Origin: Streptomyces aureus
Lineage (GTDB): Bacteria > Actinomycetota > Actinomycetes > Streptomycetales > Streptomycetaceae
NCBI RefSeq assembly: GCF_000725495.1
Contig: NZ_JNZD01000003.1
Location: forward strand, 310,001 to 374,000
Length of the DNA: 64,000 bases
Direction: 5' to 3'
A program made the translations under genes and the position numbers. The notes beneath the pieces are model-generated. The model was not told where the DNA came from and ran no database searches. It saw only the letters and a program-made list of their open reading frames with translations. Below are positions 45,366 through 54,333 of the stretch, in pieces. The first letter of the stretch is position 1, and every line of letters starts with the position of its first letter.

Positions 45366-45456
45366 GGACGCACCTAGCTACCTGCCTGCCGGAACGTCCT
45401 GCGAGCCTTCCAGCACCCCTTCGACGACGTCCGGGCCCTTCAGTCGGACGAATGAC
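45366..45456 (+). pseudogene. Fragment of a second uracil-DNA glycosylase gene
   Basis: About 90 nt on the plus strand align with the ung coding sequence from the GRTYLPSG codons through the FQQPFDDVR codons. The stretches GAACGTCCTGCG and CCCTTCGACGACGTCCG are identical, but a stop codon (TAG) and small indels break the frame. There is no start or remaining catalytic loop. Streptomyces often carry two ung genes; this looks like a remnant of the second. The rest of 45139-45720 holds no gene I can support. Confidence 0.7.
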
Positions 45457-45506
45457 TTTCCTTCCCCGCCGAATAGCCGAACAGGTGAACTTGCAACTGG
45501 CCTAAT

Positions 45507-45537
45507 GTGAGGGTCCTCGGGCGCAGACCGAGGACCC
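45507..45537. terminator. Strong hairpin between the ung remnant and the HExxH gene
   Basis: Twelve-base arms GAGGGTCCTCGG and CCGAGGACCCTC enclose a 7-nt loop. It lies 184 nt downstream of the HExxH-gene stop (on that gene's strand) and could end the long minus-strand operon. Confidence 0.6.
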
Positions 45538-45720
45538 TCGCCATCCTGTCCTTGGCTGGAAAGGAACTCTCTTACCCGAGCGCGCAGTTGTGGGCAGATC
45601 CAACCCTCAGCTGTCCCGGAGGCGGGCAGGGTTCTGTCCATCGATGGGGAACATTCTCCCTCGCGCGGTGGTGTGGCTCGTCAGTCCTCCACGAGGCCAT
45701 GCCGATCGTCAGGTCACTGC

Positions 45721-47376
45721 TCAAGAGGGTTGGGGGACGTGATCCAACTCGGGACGGGCCAGTGCCGCGGCCGCCGCGCGACCGGGGAAGGCGAGTGCGG
45801 TCGAGACGATGACGCCCGCACGGACGGAGGGGTCGTGCGGCGAGGCTCCGTGATACATCGAGCGGGCGGCAGCGGGGTCTCCCGCTGCGAGCAACTCGTC
45901 GGCGGTCGTCGGGTGCGCCGAGACATGGGCGAAACCAGGAGTACGAGGGTCAGGCCACGAGTCGTCCGAGGGTACGGGATCGTGGAGCGGCGGGCGGAGG
46001 TTGCGCAGGCGCCACTCCGTGCGGTGCAGCCGGGCGGCGGTGCGCGCGCGGTAGAGAGCGGGCTCAGGTACCTCTTCGTGGAGCCAGTCGGTGAGCGTCA
46101 GGGCCAGACCGTTCACGATGACGCATCCGGGCGGAGTCAGTCGGCCCGACTGGCCCAGCGTCCTCACGACCAGACGAGCTTGGAGACGGCGCAGGGCGAA
46201 ATGGTACGCCGCGAATTCCCGCGCGGCTCTGTCACTTGACGCGTCGCGCATGCGGAGTCGCCAGAAACCGGCGACTCCGGTGAAGGCGTAGGCGCCGTGC
46301 AGGAGCCCGGTGAGATGGCGGGGATCGCTGCGCCAAGGGGCGTAAAAGCGTTCGGCCCGATCGTCGTCGAGGAGGGGGAAATGGTGGAGCAGGGCGGCGA
46401 GTTTGCTGTGCTGGAATTCGTGAACCATCGTCTCGGCGAGCCGGACGGCATCCGGCGGTCGCGAGATAATCATGGAGGCGTAGGCGTCACCGGTGGAGGC
46501 GGAGAGTTGCGGGCGGTGCACCCCGTTGTCGCCCGCGTCCTTGGGCTGCCACGGAACGATGGTGCGGATTCGACCCGCGTCCATGGTTCCGGCGACGAGG
46601 AAGTCGCGGGTGTCGGGATGTGCTGGTGCGTCTGCGGTGAGGATGGCGTGTGCTTCGGCGTACAAGCTCTGCCAGCCGGCCGTTTCGCCGGCGGAAAGGG
46701 GCTGGGGAGCCACTGGTTCGTCCAGGTCCCGGTACGGGTCGAGATCGTCGAGCGTGACGGTGCCGGGAGCAAGGGTTCGCAGCGGCGTCCAATGGGCAGC
46801 CGCCGGTGACGTCAAGGACGTGGTGGGCGAGGTTCCCTGATCCGTGGTCAGGGCGAACGCGCCCTGATTGATGATCAGTCGACCCACACTGTGCTCGGCG
46901 TGCTGTCCGGGGACCGTCACGAGCCCGACGCTCGGGAGCGACAGGCTGCCGTGCCGCAGCGGCACGGGCAGATCCGCGTCGATTCCACAGCGCAGTGCGG
47001 CAGCGGCGGCGAGAGCGAAGAGGCGCCCGGTGTCCGTCCACATGTCCGCATGCGTGTTCTGCCGGTGCAGGCGGCGCAGCGTATGGGCCAACCAGGTGCC
47101 GGTCTGCGGACTGGTGAGTAGTTCATCGGCGACTTCGGGTGCCGTTCGGGCAACCCGTTCGAGAAGGCTCCAGGCCTGGGTCCACGGGCCAACGCGCGCA
47201 ATGAGCTCCGGGCGGTCGGCGAGAGCGTCGAGGAGTCCCTTGAGCAGCAGGAGTCGACGCGTTCGTTCCCCCTTCTCGAGAAAAGCAAGGGCTGTGGAAG
47301 TGGCCCCGCCTGACGCGAGAGCATCGAAGTCTCCGTGTGACAAATCCAGACTGGGATACGAAGCGTGGGCAGTCAT
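45721..47376 (-). CDS. HExxH-type peptide beta-hydroxylase homologue
   Basis: A 551-residue protein of the HEXXH-motif family that is found fused to radical-SAM enzymes in FxSxx-type peptide systems (FxsB C-terminal part) and as separate proteins. The motif MVHEFQHSK (His near residue 316) is intact, with DDRAERFYAPWRSDPRHLTGLLHGAYAFTG-type flanks (shown in part). Members are proposed to be iron/2-oxoglutarate-dependent hydroxylases of ribosomally made peptides. It is the last gene of the block and lies 21 nt after a 60-residue peptide gene, which is its likely substrate. No radical-SAM partner is present in the window. Confidence 0.82.
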   Translation of the reverse strand: MTAHASYPSLDLSHGDFDALASGGATSTALAFLEKGERTRRLLLLKGLLDALADRPELIARVGPWTQAWSLLERVARTAPEVADELLTSPQTGTWLAHTLRRLHRQNTHADMWTDTGRLFALAAAAALRCGIDADLPVPLRHGSLSLPSVGLVTVPGQHAEHSVGRLIINQGAFALTTDQGTSPTTSLTSPAAAHWTPLRTLAPGTVTLDDLDPYRDLDEPVAPQPLSAGETAGWQSLYAEAHAILTADAPAHPDTRDFLVAGTMDAGRIRTIVPWQPKDAGDNGVHRPQLSASTGDAYASMIISRPPDAVRLAETMVHEFQHSKLAALLHHFPLLDDDRAERFYAPWRSDPRHLTGLLHGAYAFTGVAGFWRLRMRDASSDRAAREFAAYHFALRRLQARLVVRTLGQSGRLTPPGCVIVNGLALTLTDWLHEEVPEPALYRARTAARLHRTEWRLRNLRPPLHDPVPSDDSWPDPRTPGFAHVSAHPTTADELLAAGDPAAARSMYHGASPHDPSVRAGVIVSTALAFPGRAAAAALARPELDHVPQPS

Positions 47377-47397
47377 GTCTGCTCCGATTGTGCGCTG

Positions 47398-47580
47398 TTA
47401 TTCGGCGCGGCCCGGATTCGATCCGCCCAGAGCATTGGCGCGGGGGCGGCGAAGTTCGTCGAGGAGCCGCTCGTCGGGCGTCGGCAGCGCGGCGGTGCGC
47501 AGATTCTGCAGCGACACGGACTCCATGTCGGGCAGGTCCGATTCCCAGCGGCCCACAGGTTCCGATGGCAGATGCGGCAC
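47398..47580 (-). CDS. FxsA-like precursor peptide, 60 residues
   Basis: A short GTG-started frame whose leader-like part reads SDLPDMESVSLQNL, then LPTPDERLLDELRR. This matches the LPD, S-L-x-x-L and D-x-x-L-x-x-x-L-R-R pattern of FxsA leaders. The C-terminal part ANALGGSNPGRAE would be the core, but it lacks the FxSxx ending. It is directly upstream of the HExxH hydroxylase on the same strand. A GAGG lies 12 nt before the start, which is weak. Another frame overlaps this region but has no leader-like pattern. Confidence 0.6.
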   Translation of the reverse strand: MPHLPSEPVGRWESDLPDMESVSLQNLRTAALPTPDERLLDELRRPRANALGGSNPGRAE

Positions 47581-47728
47581 TTCGGTAACTCACCTCGAGT
47601 CTGATCCTGAACCGCGGTCGAGGTGCAGGGCATACGCTCGCGGTAAACGCCATCGGCCCTGGGGGGTGGGCAGGTCACGCGTGAGGCTAACAGAAATCAA
47701 GGGCATCTCATGGCACCTCCGAGAAGTC

Positions 47729-48772
47729 TCAACGGGAGCCGTCGACGATCGTCATTGCCACGCGCAGCGCGTCCAGACCCCCGTCGACTTTGCTGAGATG
47801 GACCACGATGCCGACGAGATCCGACCGGGACGTTCGCGAGCGCGGAACGTGTTCGCGGAGCCGACGCGGCAGGGCGTCCACGAGGTTCTGCCGGATGTCC
47901 GGATCCGATGCCCAAGGGCGTTCGCACAACGCATTGACGAGGCCGCTGATGATGTGGTCCGTGGCGGGCACGGGGCTCGGTGGTCCGGTACTCGCCAGTG
48001 AGCCGAACTCGACGTCCCGTCCGGGCTCTCGCATGCGTGTCCAGGCGGGCACGGTTCCGTTCTCGGCCGCACGGGCTTCGCGCTCGACAGCTTCCACGAA
48101 GGCGGAGTCGAGGGGAGCGATCGCGTCGTCCCGAAGGTGGAGGTGCCTCAGAACGAGGCTGGAGAAGTGGCCGGTGCGGTCTGTCGGCAGGTTCCCGGCG
48201 CGTTGTCCTCGGCGGGCCGCGTGAAGGTGGATCTGGCGCGACCGGTCGGCGGGCTCGGCGTGCGGCAAGGTCTCGGTCGGCGGGGCGACTGCGAGCCGCA
48301 TCTCCTGCTGAAACGTCGCACATGCGTCGACGACCCAGACCTGTTCCGGGTGGTGGGGGACGGCGATGCTGTTGTAGTAGGTGAGGACATCGTCCAGATC
48401 GATGTTGAGGGCGTCACGTTCGGACGCGTCGGCTGTGAACAGGCGCAGGTGGCCTCGACTGTCGAGGTAGCCGTGACCGCCCCAGAACACCCAGAGCATC
48501 TGTGAAGAGGCGGCGGGGAGGTCCTGGACGAGCGTGCGGCGCAGAGCCGACCGATCGCATGAGCGGTAGGGCAGGTCCGGTGCACAGCCAGGAGCCGGGG
48601 CCAGGTGGAGCCGGATGTTGCGATCGGGGACTTCGCGATCCAGCAGCCATTCGCGGAAGCGCAGAGCGTCGTCGGAGGGACCCGGAAGCGTCCAACGTGA
48701 TCCGAAGGCGTAGGTCTCGATCCCCACGACCAGGGCATGAACAGCGTCGGGCGACGCGGCCGAATTGGTCAT
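47729..48772 (-). CDS. Caspase-like cysteine peptidase with effector-associated domain
   Basis: A 347-residue protein. The caspase fold begins HALVVGIETY and has the catalytic histidine in FWGGHGYLDS (near residue 98) and cysteine in VWVVDACATF (near residue 148). The C-terminal 80 residues match effector-associated domain 2 (GLVNALCERPW, NLVDALPRRL and VHLSKVDGGLDALRVA). EADs recruit effectors to NTPase hubs, so proteolysis would be triggered by the neighbouring sensors. The ATG at 48772 follows GAGGAGCACG. It lies 33 nt after the alpha/beta hydrolase gene. Confidence 0.88.
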   Translation of the reverse strand: MTNSAASPDAVHALVVGIETYAFGSRWTLPGPSDDALRFREWLLDREVPDRNIRLHLAPAPGCAPDLPYRSCDRSALRRTLVQDLPAASSQMLWVFWGGHGYLDSRGHLRLFTADASERDALNIDLDDVLTYYNSIAVPHHPEQVWVVDACATFQQEMRLAVAPPTETLPHAEPADRSRQIHLHAARRGQRAGNLPTDRTGHFSSLVLRHLHLRDDAIAPLDSAFVEAVEREARAAENGTVPAWTRMREPGRDVEFGSLASTGPPSPVPATDHIISGLVNALCERPWASDPDIRQNLVDALPRRLREHVPRSRTSRSDLVGIVVHLSKVDGGLDALRVAMTIVDGSR

Positions 48773-48805
48773 CGTGCTCCTCGTACGCGGGTCGCCTGGG
48801 TGACT

Positions 48806-49987
48806 TCATGTCAGACGCCTGGCTACCGCCTCGTACAGCGCCGGGTTGGTCCAGTAGGCACTGTGGGCGTAGGGAAACGGTTGTCCGCTGGAGAGCGGGA
48901 CATCGGTGGCGTGTGCGGGGAAGAGGGGCTGGGCGGCGAAGGCGAGCAGGTCGCGAGGGTCGTAGATGTTGAGCCACGCGGGGAACGAGGGCGGCAGGGG
49001 CCGTGGGTGCCTGAGGGAGGGAAGGGCACCGGTCTCGTACAGGAAAGGGGCTTGGGAGCCGGCTGTGACCAGAAGGGTGACCTGGGGGAGGGAGTGGGTG
49101 GCGAGGGTGTCGACGGCGATGACGCCGCCGAGGCTGTGGCACAGCAGAACGACGGGCGAGGGCTGTGTGCGGATGAGGTCGGCCAGGTGAGTGCGGTGGG
49201 CGTCGCCGCGGGCGAGGTAACGAAGGATGTCGCCGGCCGCGGGGTGGGTCGCGCGGGTGATGGACGATCGGCGGCGGACGGCTGCTCGGGACGCGAGTGG
49301 GGCAACTGCCCGGAGAAGGAAGCGGGCCGGTCCCCGCTCGGAGCCGGGAGGACGACCGCCGAGATGGGCGGTGAGCACCGCGATCGCCTCGTCCCGGTCA
49401 TCAGCGGTCGGACAGAGCGGATCCCCGGTCTCGGATGCGTCGGCGAGGACGCGTGCGACCAGTGCGCGCGCAGCGAGTTCCGCCAGTGTGTCGGCCTCGG
49501 CCGATCGTGCTGCTTCCCCGAGTTCGGGAGCGTCGAGGAGCGAGAGCACCGCTTGCTCGCCGTGCGACGCGGCGGTGAACCGGAGCATCGCCTCCAGCTT
49601 GCCGGAGTCGGCGAGCAGCTCGGTGAGCCTGTGGCGGATCGCCGTGTCGGCAGGGACCTCATGTGGAGGCAGGGGGCCGGAAGGTGCGTCTGCCGCGCCG
49701 ATCAGGCGGAGCTCGGCGAGCGGGTCGTTGTAGAGGAGTTCCCACTCGGCGGCGCGGGCCTGGTCACCGGTGTGCGCCGGGGCACGGGCCCCGCGGTGCC
49801 GGCCGTCGTCGCCCGGGATGCTGGCGCCGTTCGCTGCCAGGGTGGCGCCGTGTGCGGAGCCCCAGTCGCAGGCGATCAGCCGTGCGTGGGGTGCTACGCG
49901 GTGCAGTCCCTCGTCCACACGGGAGATCAGTGTCTTCAGAGCAGGTTCGCGTACGCCGGTCCCGTGGACGAAAACGACGGTGGTCAA
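48806..49987 (-). CDS. Alpha/beta hydrolase
   Basis: A 393-residue alpha/beta hydrolase. The oxyanion loop VVFVHGTGV is at the very N terminus, the nucleophile elbow is LLCHSLGGVI (Ser near residue 285), NIYDPRDL probably gives the acid, and FPYAHSAYW the histidine. A long helical insert (residues about 60-260) covers the active site. It is likely an esterase or lipase acting as an effector. The TTG start at 49987 lies five bases after GGAGG; no better start exists before the hydrophobic first strand. Confidence 0.82.
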   Translation of the reverse strand: MTTVVFVHGTGVREPALKTLISRVDEGLHRVAPHARLIACDWGSAHGATLAANGASIPGDDGRHRGARAPAHTGDQARAAEWELLYNDPLAELRLIGAADAPSGPLPPHEVPADTAIRHRLTELLADSGKLEAMLRFTAASHGEQAVLSLLDAPELGEAARSAEADTLAELAARALVARVLADASETGDPLCPTADDRDEAIAVLTAHLGGRPPGSERGPARFLLRAVAPLASRAAVRRRSSITRATHPAAGDILRYLARGDAHRTHLADLIRTQPSPVVLLCHSLGGVIAVDTLATHSLPQVTLLVTAGSQAPFLYETGALPSLRHPRPLPPSFPAWLNIYDPRDLLAFAAQPLFPAHATDVPLSSGQPFPYAHSAYWTNPALYEAVARRLT

Positions 49988-50025
49988 GAGGTCCTCCTTC
50001 GCCCGCTGACGTGGTCTGGCGTCCG

Positions 50026-53000
50026 TCACAGTGGCATCGGCGAGGTGTCGCATTCGATGCGCCGCTCGTCCCGGGCCGCGAGCAGCCAGTCGTGGCCGGT
50101 GCCGACTGCGTGGGCGAGGCCGTCGACGGCGGTCCGAGTGTGGTCGTGGGCGAACTCGCTCCGGCCGAGGGCCGTCAGATCGGTGGCGAGGTTGGCGTGG
50201 AGTGCCAGGGTCACCGGGTGGTCGGTGCCGCACACCCTGGTGAGCTGTGGCAACAGCGACTCCTGGACCGAGACCGCGTGGGCGTGCTCGCCCTCCAGGT
50301 GCAGATCTGCCGCGAGCCCCATGGTCACGATCAGGGTATTGAGATGGTTGGGGCCGACGGTCGATCTGAGCCCGGCGAGTGCGATGTCGTCGAGGGCGCG
50401 CGCGAGGTCGGTCCGGCCGAGTGCGCGATGTGTGGCAGCGAGGTTGGCCATCGTGATCAGCGTGTACATGTGGTCGTGGCCGAGGGCTTCCTGATAGCGG
50501 TTCACGGTGTCCTGGCCGATCTCGCGCGACTGGTGGAGTTCGCCACCGATGCGCCGGTCCACCATGACGTTGACCGCCGCTGCAAGGGTGTCGCTGTGGT
50601 TGCGTCCGCACTTCTCGACGAACAGCTGGAGCACGTGCTCGCTGAGCTCCCAGCCGGCGTCCAGCGCCCCGTCCCGGCGACGGCAGACGGCGAGGTCGCG
50701 TGCCGCCCGGATCGTCGCCGGGTTCTCGGACCCGAACGCAGCCCTGTAGGCGGCATGGACGTCCTCCTGGAGCTGGCGGGCACGTGGGTGGTCGCCGCAC
50801 TCGCGGATGTCTATCGACAGTCCGTTCCTGGTGTTCAGGGTGAAACCGTCAGCGTGTCCGTAGACCAGTTCCCATTGGCGCGCGGTCTCCTCGTCGAGCG
50901 CGCGGGCGGTCTGGAACTCGCCGCACATCCGCAGCGAGACGCCGTAGCTGTGCGCCGCTTTGAGGGTGTCCGGGTCGTCGGGACCGAACAGATTGCGGGC
51001 ACGCTCGAAGGCTTCCTGATCGAGTGCCCGGGCGGCGCTGAAGTTGCCGCGGTAGCGGTGGGCGAAGGCCATCTGCCACATCGAGTCGATGAGCTCCTCC
51101 TCCGGGACGCTCGCGCTGCGCGACACGGCGAGTGCTCGCTCGTTGAGGGAGAACGCGTCCCGGTCGACGCCGATGATCCGCTGGCAGAACGCGTACAGCT
51201 TGGCCATCTGGATGACGAGTGTGTCCGGCTCGCCGTCGTCCTCGTTCCAGTAGCCCCAGGCTTGCCCGGCCAGGTCGACGGCCTGCTCGTGGTCGCCCCA
51301 GTAGTAGAGGTAGTACACGAGGTTCGCGACGAGGTCGCGAACCCAGCCGTCATGGCTCGCGGCCGCCTGCGACGACACGGCGTGCGGAAGAAGCGCCTGG
51401 TAGCCGTCCCAGTGGCCGGGCGACGACGGGCTGCCTGCCGGCTTCGCGGCCGCGAGCAGGGAGTGTGCGGTGTGCACCAGTCCCTCGCGTTCCGCGGGGT
51501 CGGTGGTCGTACGGAGGACGCTCTGCATGAGGCGGTGCATCTGAATGCTGTCGCGACGGTGGTCGACACGGATGAGCGAGAACTTCGACAGCTCGCGGAT
51601 GGCGCGGGACAGCCGTATCGGGTCGCGCAGGATCGGGTCGAGTTCACGACTGACGCTGATGCGCCCGCCGCTGCGGAAGATACTCAACGGGACGGGCTCG
51701 GCGGCCAGGCAGCCGCATACTCCGAGGAGCTGGTACACGCCGGGAGATTCGGCCTGGAGATGGGTGAGCGTGATGCGCCAGGCGGCGGCGACCGAAGACG
51801 GGTAGTCGTGCACGAGCCCGCTCGCGTCGAGTTCGGCACGATGGTGCTCCAGGAGCACCAGATAGCGGTCGACAGGCATGTGCGAGGCCGCGTGCCAGGC
51901 TGCGGCGAGTTCGATGGCGAGTGGAAGATCGCCGAGGGCGGCTGCGAGCCGGTCCGCTTCGTCCACGCCGAGTGTGGGCGAGCGGCGCATCAACAGGTCT
52001 CGGCTCTCCTCCCGGCGGAACACATCGACCGTGAGTGTGTTCGCCACGCCGACCCAGGCCTGGTTGCGTGAGGTGACGATGACCTTCCCGTTGCCACGCG
52101 TGGGTATGAAAGGGCTTACGCCGTCGACGTCTTCTGCATTGTCGAAGACCAGCAGCCACCGTCCGTAGCGGTCACCGTCCCTGAGTGCCTCCAGTACCCG
52201 TGGTACGGCGGTACCCGGCTGCGGTCCGACGGTGAGCCCCAGTGCGCGAGCGAGACCCGCGAACGCCGACAACACCATCGACTGCTGCTCGGCCGGGATC
52301 CACCAGACCACGTCGAATTCCTGCTGATGCCGATACACGTACTCGATGGCGATCTGCGACTTGCCGACGCCGCCCGTGCCATGCAGCGCGTGGGGCAGGA
52401 CTGCCGCGAGTTCGCCGTGCTGCAACTGCTCGGCGACGGTCGCGAGCATGTCGTCGCGACCGATGAAGTGGGCGTTGCGCGGCGGCATGGGGCCTTTGAT
52501 GCCCGGCGGACCGTGGCGGCCGCCGACGGAGCGGGGTGGTTCGGGAGCCATCGCGCTGCCACCTTTCGAGTCGGGCCGCGTGGGTGCCGAGGCCGGCGGG
52601 TCGGGATGTTCCAGGGCCTCACGGAGCCTGCGTGCGCGCCGGGCATGCGGCCCTGACAGCGCCTCCAGCACGGCGAGTTCGAGCCGCACCCAGGCTCGGT
52701 CGGTGCTGTTCGGATCCGGTAGCGGTGCCAGATCGGGGTCTGTCAGGGCAGCGCGCAGCCGGATCGCTCGCGGGTCGGGCCGGCCGGGCGGGAGTTCGAC
52801 GAGACAGGAGACGATCGCGGCGAGTTCGGAGCGGGTCCCGCCGGCGAGCAGGGCCTCACGCACCCCGTCGCCGAAGTCGACGGTGACGCCGTCGCGGCCG
52901 GGCCATTCCAGCAGTCCGCCCATCAGGATCTCCGCGAGGTGCTCCGGACCCGACAGGGGCAACATCAGGCGCTGGACGGCCTGAACGGTATCCAGTGCCA

Positions 53001-54333
53001 GTGGTACGGCCGCGAGATGTGAAGCGAGCCGACGAGCAGTGGGGGTGGCGAGTGAAGTGAAGGTGCGTACAGCGGCCTCGGCGCTGCCCGCGCTGTACCG
53101 GAGTCCCGGAGCCGATGGCTCCTTGGCCAGTGTTCCCGCCTGGACCACCTGACAACGCTGCTCCGAGCCTGCGCCGCCGACTACCAGATCAGCCCAGGTC
53201 CTCAGGGACGCAGCCTTCAACGACAGCACTGGAACGACCACTTCGTCGCTCTGTTCGGCAGGCGGCCGCGACCGCAGAGGGTCGTCCAGTTCCTCGTCCG
53301 CGACCTGTGTCAGTGTCGTGTTGGCCCGTCCGAAACCGCTCGCCGCGATGGTCGCGGGGAAGGGGCGCAACGCGGAGCGGTGGCGTAGATGCGTTGGCAG
53401 CAGATGGACGATCGCGCAGGGGCCGCGGGCTGCCAGACGCCGCAGCAGCCTGTCTGCGCCCGCTGACGCCCAACCCTCGCCCAGTCCATCGGTGACCAGC
53501 AGGAACGCCCGTTCTCCCCGTGGGTCCAGGAGTTCGGCCGGCGATGCCCGACGGTCGCCCGGCCGCAGCAGTGACGCCGCGCCGTCCGAGGGCAGCGACA
53601 AGGAGACGGTGCGAACGTCCCGGAACGCACCGGACAAAGCCGCCTGCTCGTACAGGGCGCGCGATTCCCGTTCCCACACCCGCATGGTGTCGCCGGCGTC
53701 CACCAGGACCACCAGATCCAGTGCGCGTTCCGGCACCGGTCGCAGCACGGGCAGCCAGGAAGCGCCGTCGAGTATGCGATCTGCCGTCAGCTCTTCGTCC
53801 AGTTCTCGCCGATGGGCGGAGGGCCGCCGCCGGGCGAGTCGGCGCAGTGCGCGGGCGAGCGGCAGCGTCCCGGACGGGGCCTGTGCCCTCAGCGGCGCGC
53901 GCGGAAGGCGAGGTGGGGGCAGGGGGAGCTCCAGGTCGCCGTGCGGATCGGGGCGGACCTGGGGTGGCCCGCCGGACGGTCCGGTGCCGGCTGTCCGGTT
54001 GGCTGTGGCGAGACTTGCGTCCGCGCTTTCCAGCGCGGCCGCGGCGTGCAGAGGGGGTCTCGAGAATGCGGTGGGACGCTCGTTCGTGACAGGCTCGGTG
54101 GGTGCCACGGCCGCGGGCAGCGGGCGGTCTGCCGCGATCCAGAGTGCGCCCAGCCATGCGGCATCGGCGAGCTCGGTCCAGAGCACATCTGGCGCGGCAT
54201 CGCGCTCGGCCGGTGCGGCGACGCCGGCGTGCCCCCGTGCGTCGGGCGAACTGGGACGGGTTCCAGATGGGGCGTCCGGCGCGCCGGGTGCCGCATGCGA
54301 CCGGATGCCGTCGGCGTCGTCAGGGGGTGCCAC
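50026..54333 (-). CDS. vWA-like/NB-ARC/TPR signalling protein (FxsT-like)
   Basis: A 1435-residue multidomain protein. After a disordered 170-residue N terminus comes a SAV_2336-type vWA-like domain (LVVLVDAGDTM near residue 211, in which the MIDAS DxSxS is altered). An NB-ARC STAND NTPase follows with IGRDDML, P-loop GTGGVGKS (near residue 653), Walker B LLVFDNAED, and GDLPLAIELAAAWH as the GxP-type motif. The C-terminal 400 residues are tetratricopeptide repeats (ARALDQEAFERARNLFG and similar). FxSxx-COOH peptide systems contain this architecture as FxsT. The GTG at 54333 shares one base with the MoxR stop. It is the probable sensor-scaffold of the block. Confidence 0.9.
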   Translation of the reverse strand: MAPPDDADGIRSHAAPGAPDAPSGTRPSSPDARGHAGVAAPAERDAAPDVLWTELADAAWLGALWIAADRPLPAAVAPTEPVTNERPTAFSRPPLHAAAALESADASLATANRTAGTGPSGGPPQVRPDPHGDLELPLPPPRLPRAPLRAQAPSGTLPLARALRRLARRRPSAHRRELDEELTADRILDGASWLPVLRPVPERALDLVVLVDAGDTMRVWERESRALYEQAALSGAFRDVRTVSLSLPSDGAASLLRPGDRRASPAELLDPRGERAFLLVTDGLGEGWASAGADRLLRRLAARGPCAIVHLLPTHLRHRSALRPFPATIAASGFGRANTTLTQVADEELDDPLRSRPPAEQSDEVVVPVLSLKAASLRTWADLVVGGAGSEQRCQVVQAGTLAKEPSAPGLRYSAGSAEAAVRTFTSLATPTARRLASHLAAVPLALDTVQAVQRLMLPLSGPEHLAEILMGGLLEWPGRDGVTVDFGDGVREALLAGGTRSELAAIVSCLVELPPGRPDPRAIRLRAALTDPDLAPLPDPNSTDRAWVRLELAVLEALSGPHARRARRLREALEHPDPPASAPTRPDSKGGSAMAPEPPRSVGGRHGPPGIKGPMPPRNAHFIGRDDMLATVAEQLQHGELAAVLPHALHGTGGVGKSQIAIEYVYRHQQEFDVVWWIPAEQQSMVLSAFAGLARALGLTVGPQPGTAVPRVLEALRDGDRYGRWLLVFDNAEDVDGVSPFIPTRGNGKVIVTSRNQAWVGVANTLTVDVFRREESRDLLMRRSPTLGVDEADRLAAALGDLPLAIELAAAWHAASHMPVDRYLVLLEHHRAELDASGLVHDYPSSVAAAWRITLTHLQAESPGVYQLLGVCGCLAAEPVPLSIFRSGGRISVSRELDPILRDPIRLSRAIRELSKFSLIRVDHRRDSIQMHRLMQSVLRTTTDPAEREGLVHTAHSLLAAAKPAGSPSSPGHWDGYQALLPHAVSSQAAASHDGWVRDLVANLVYYLYYWGDHEQAVDLAGQAWGYWNEDDGEPDTLVIQMAKLYAFCQRIIGVDRDAFSLNERALAVSRSASVPEEELIDSMWQMAFAHRYRGNFSAARALDQEAFERARNLFGPDDPDTLKAAHSYGVSLRMCGEFQTARALDEETARQWELVYGHADGFTLNTRNGLSIDIRECGDHPRARQLQEDVHAAYRAAFGSENPATIRAARDLAVCRRRDGALDAGWELSEHVLQLFVEKCGRNHSDTLAAAVNVMVDRRIGGELHQSREIGQDTVNRYQEALGHDHMYTLITMANLAATHRALGRTDLARALDDIALAGLRSTVGPNHLNTLIVTMGLAADLHLEGEHAHAVSVQESLLPQLTRVCGTDHPVTLALHANLATDLTALGRSEFAHDHTRTAVDGLAHAVGTGHDWLLAARDERRIECDTSPMPL

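Noticed and set aside
47373..47678. Alternative 101-codon cysteine-rich frame overlapping the FxsA-like peptide
   Set aside because: It has no leader-like pattern and overlaps the HExxH start; the 60-codon frame fits a known precursor pattern better.
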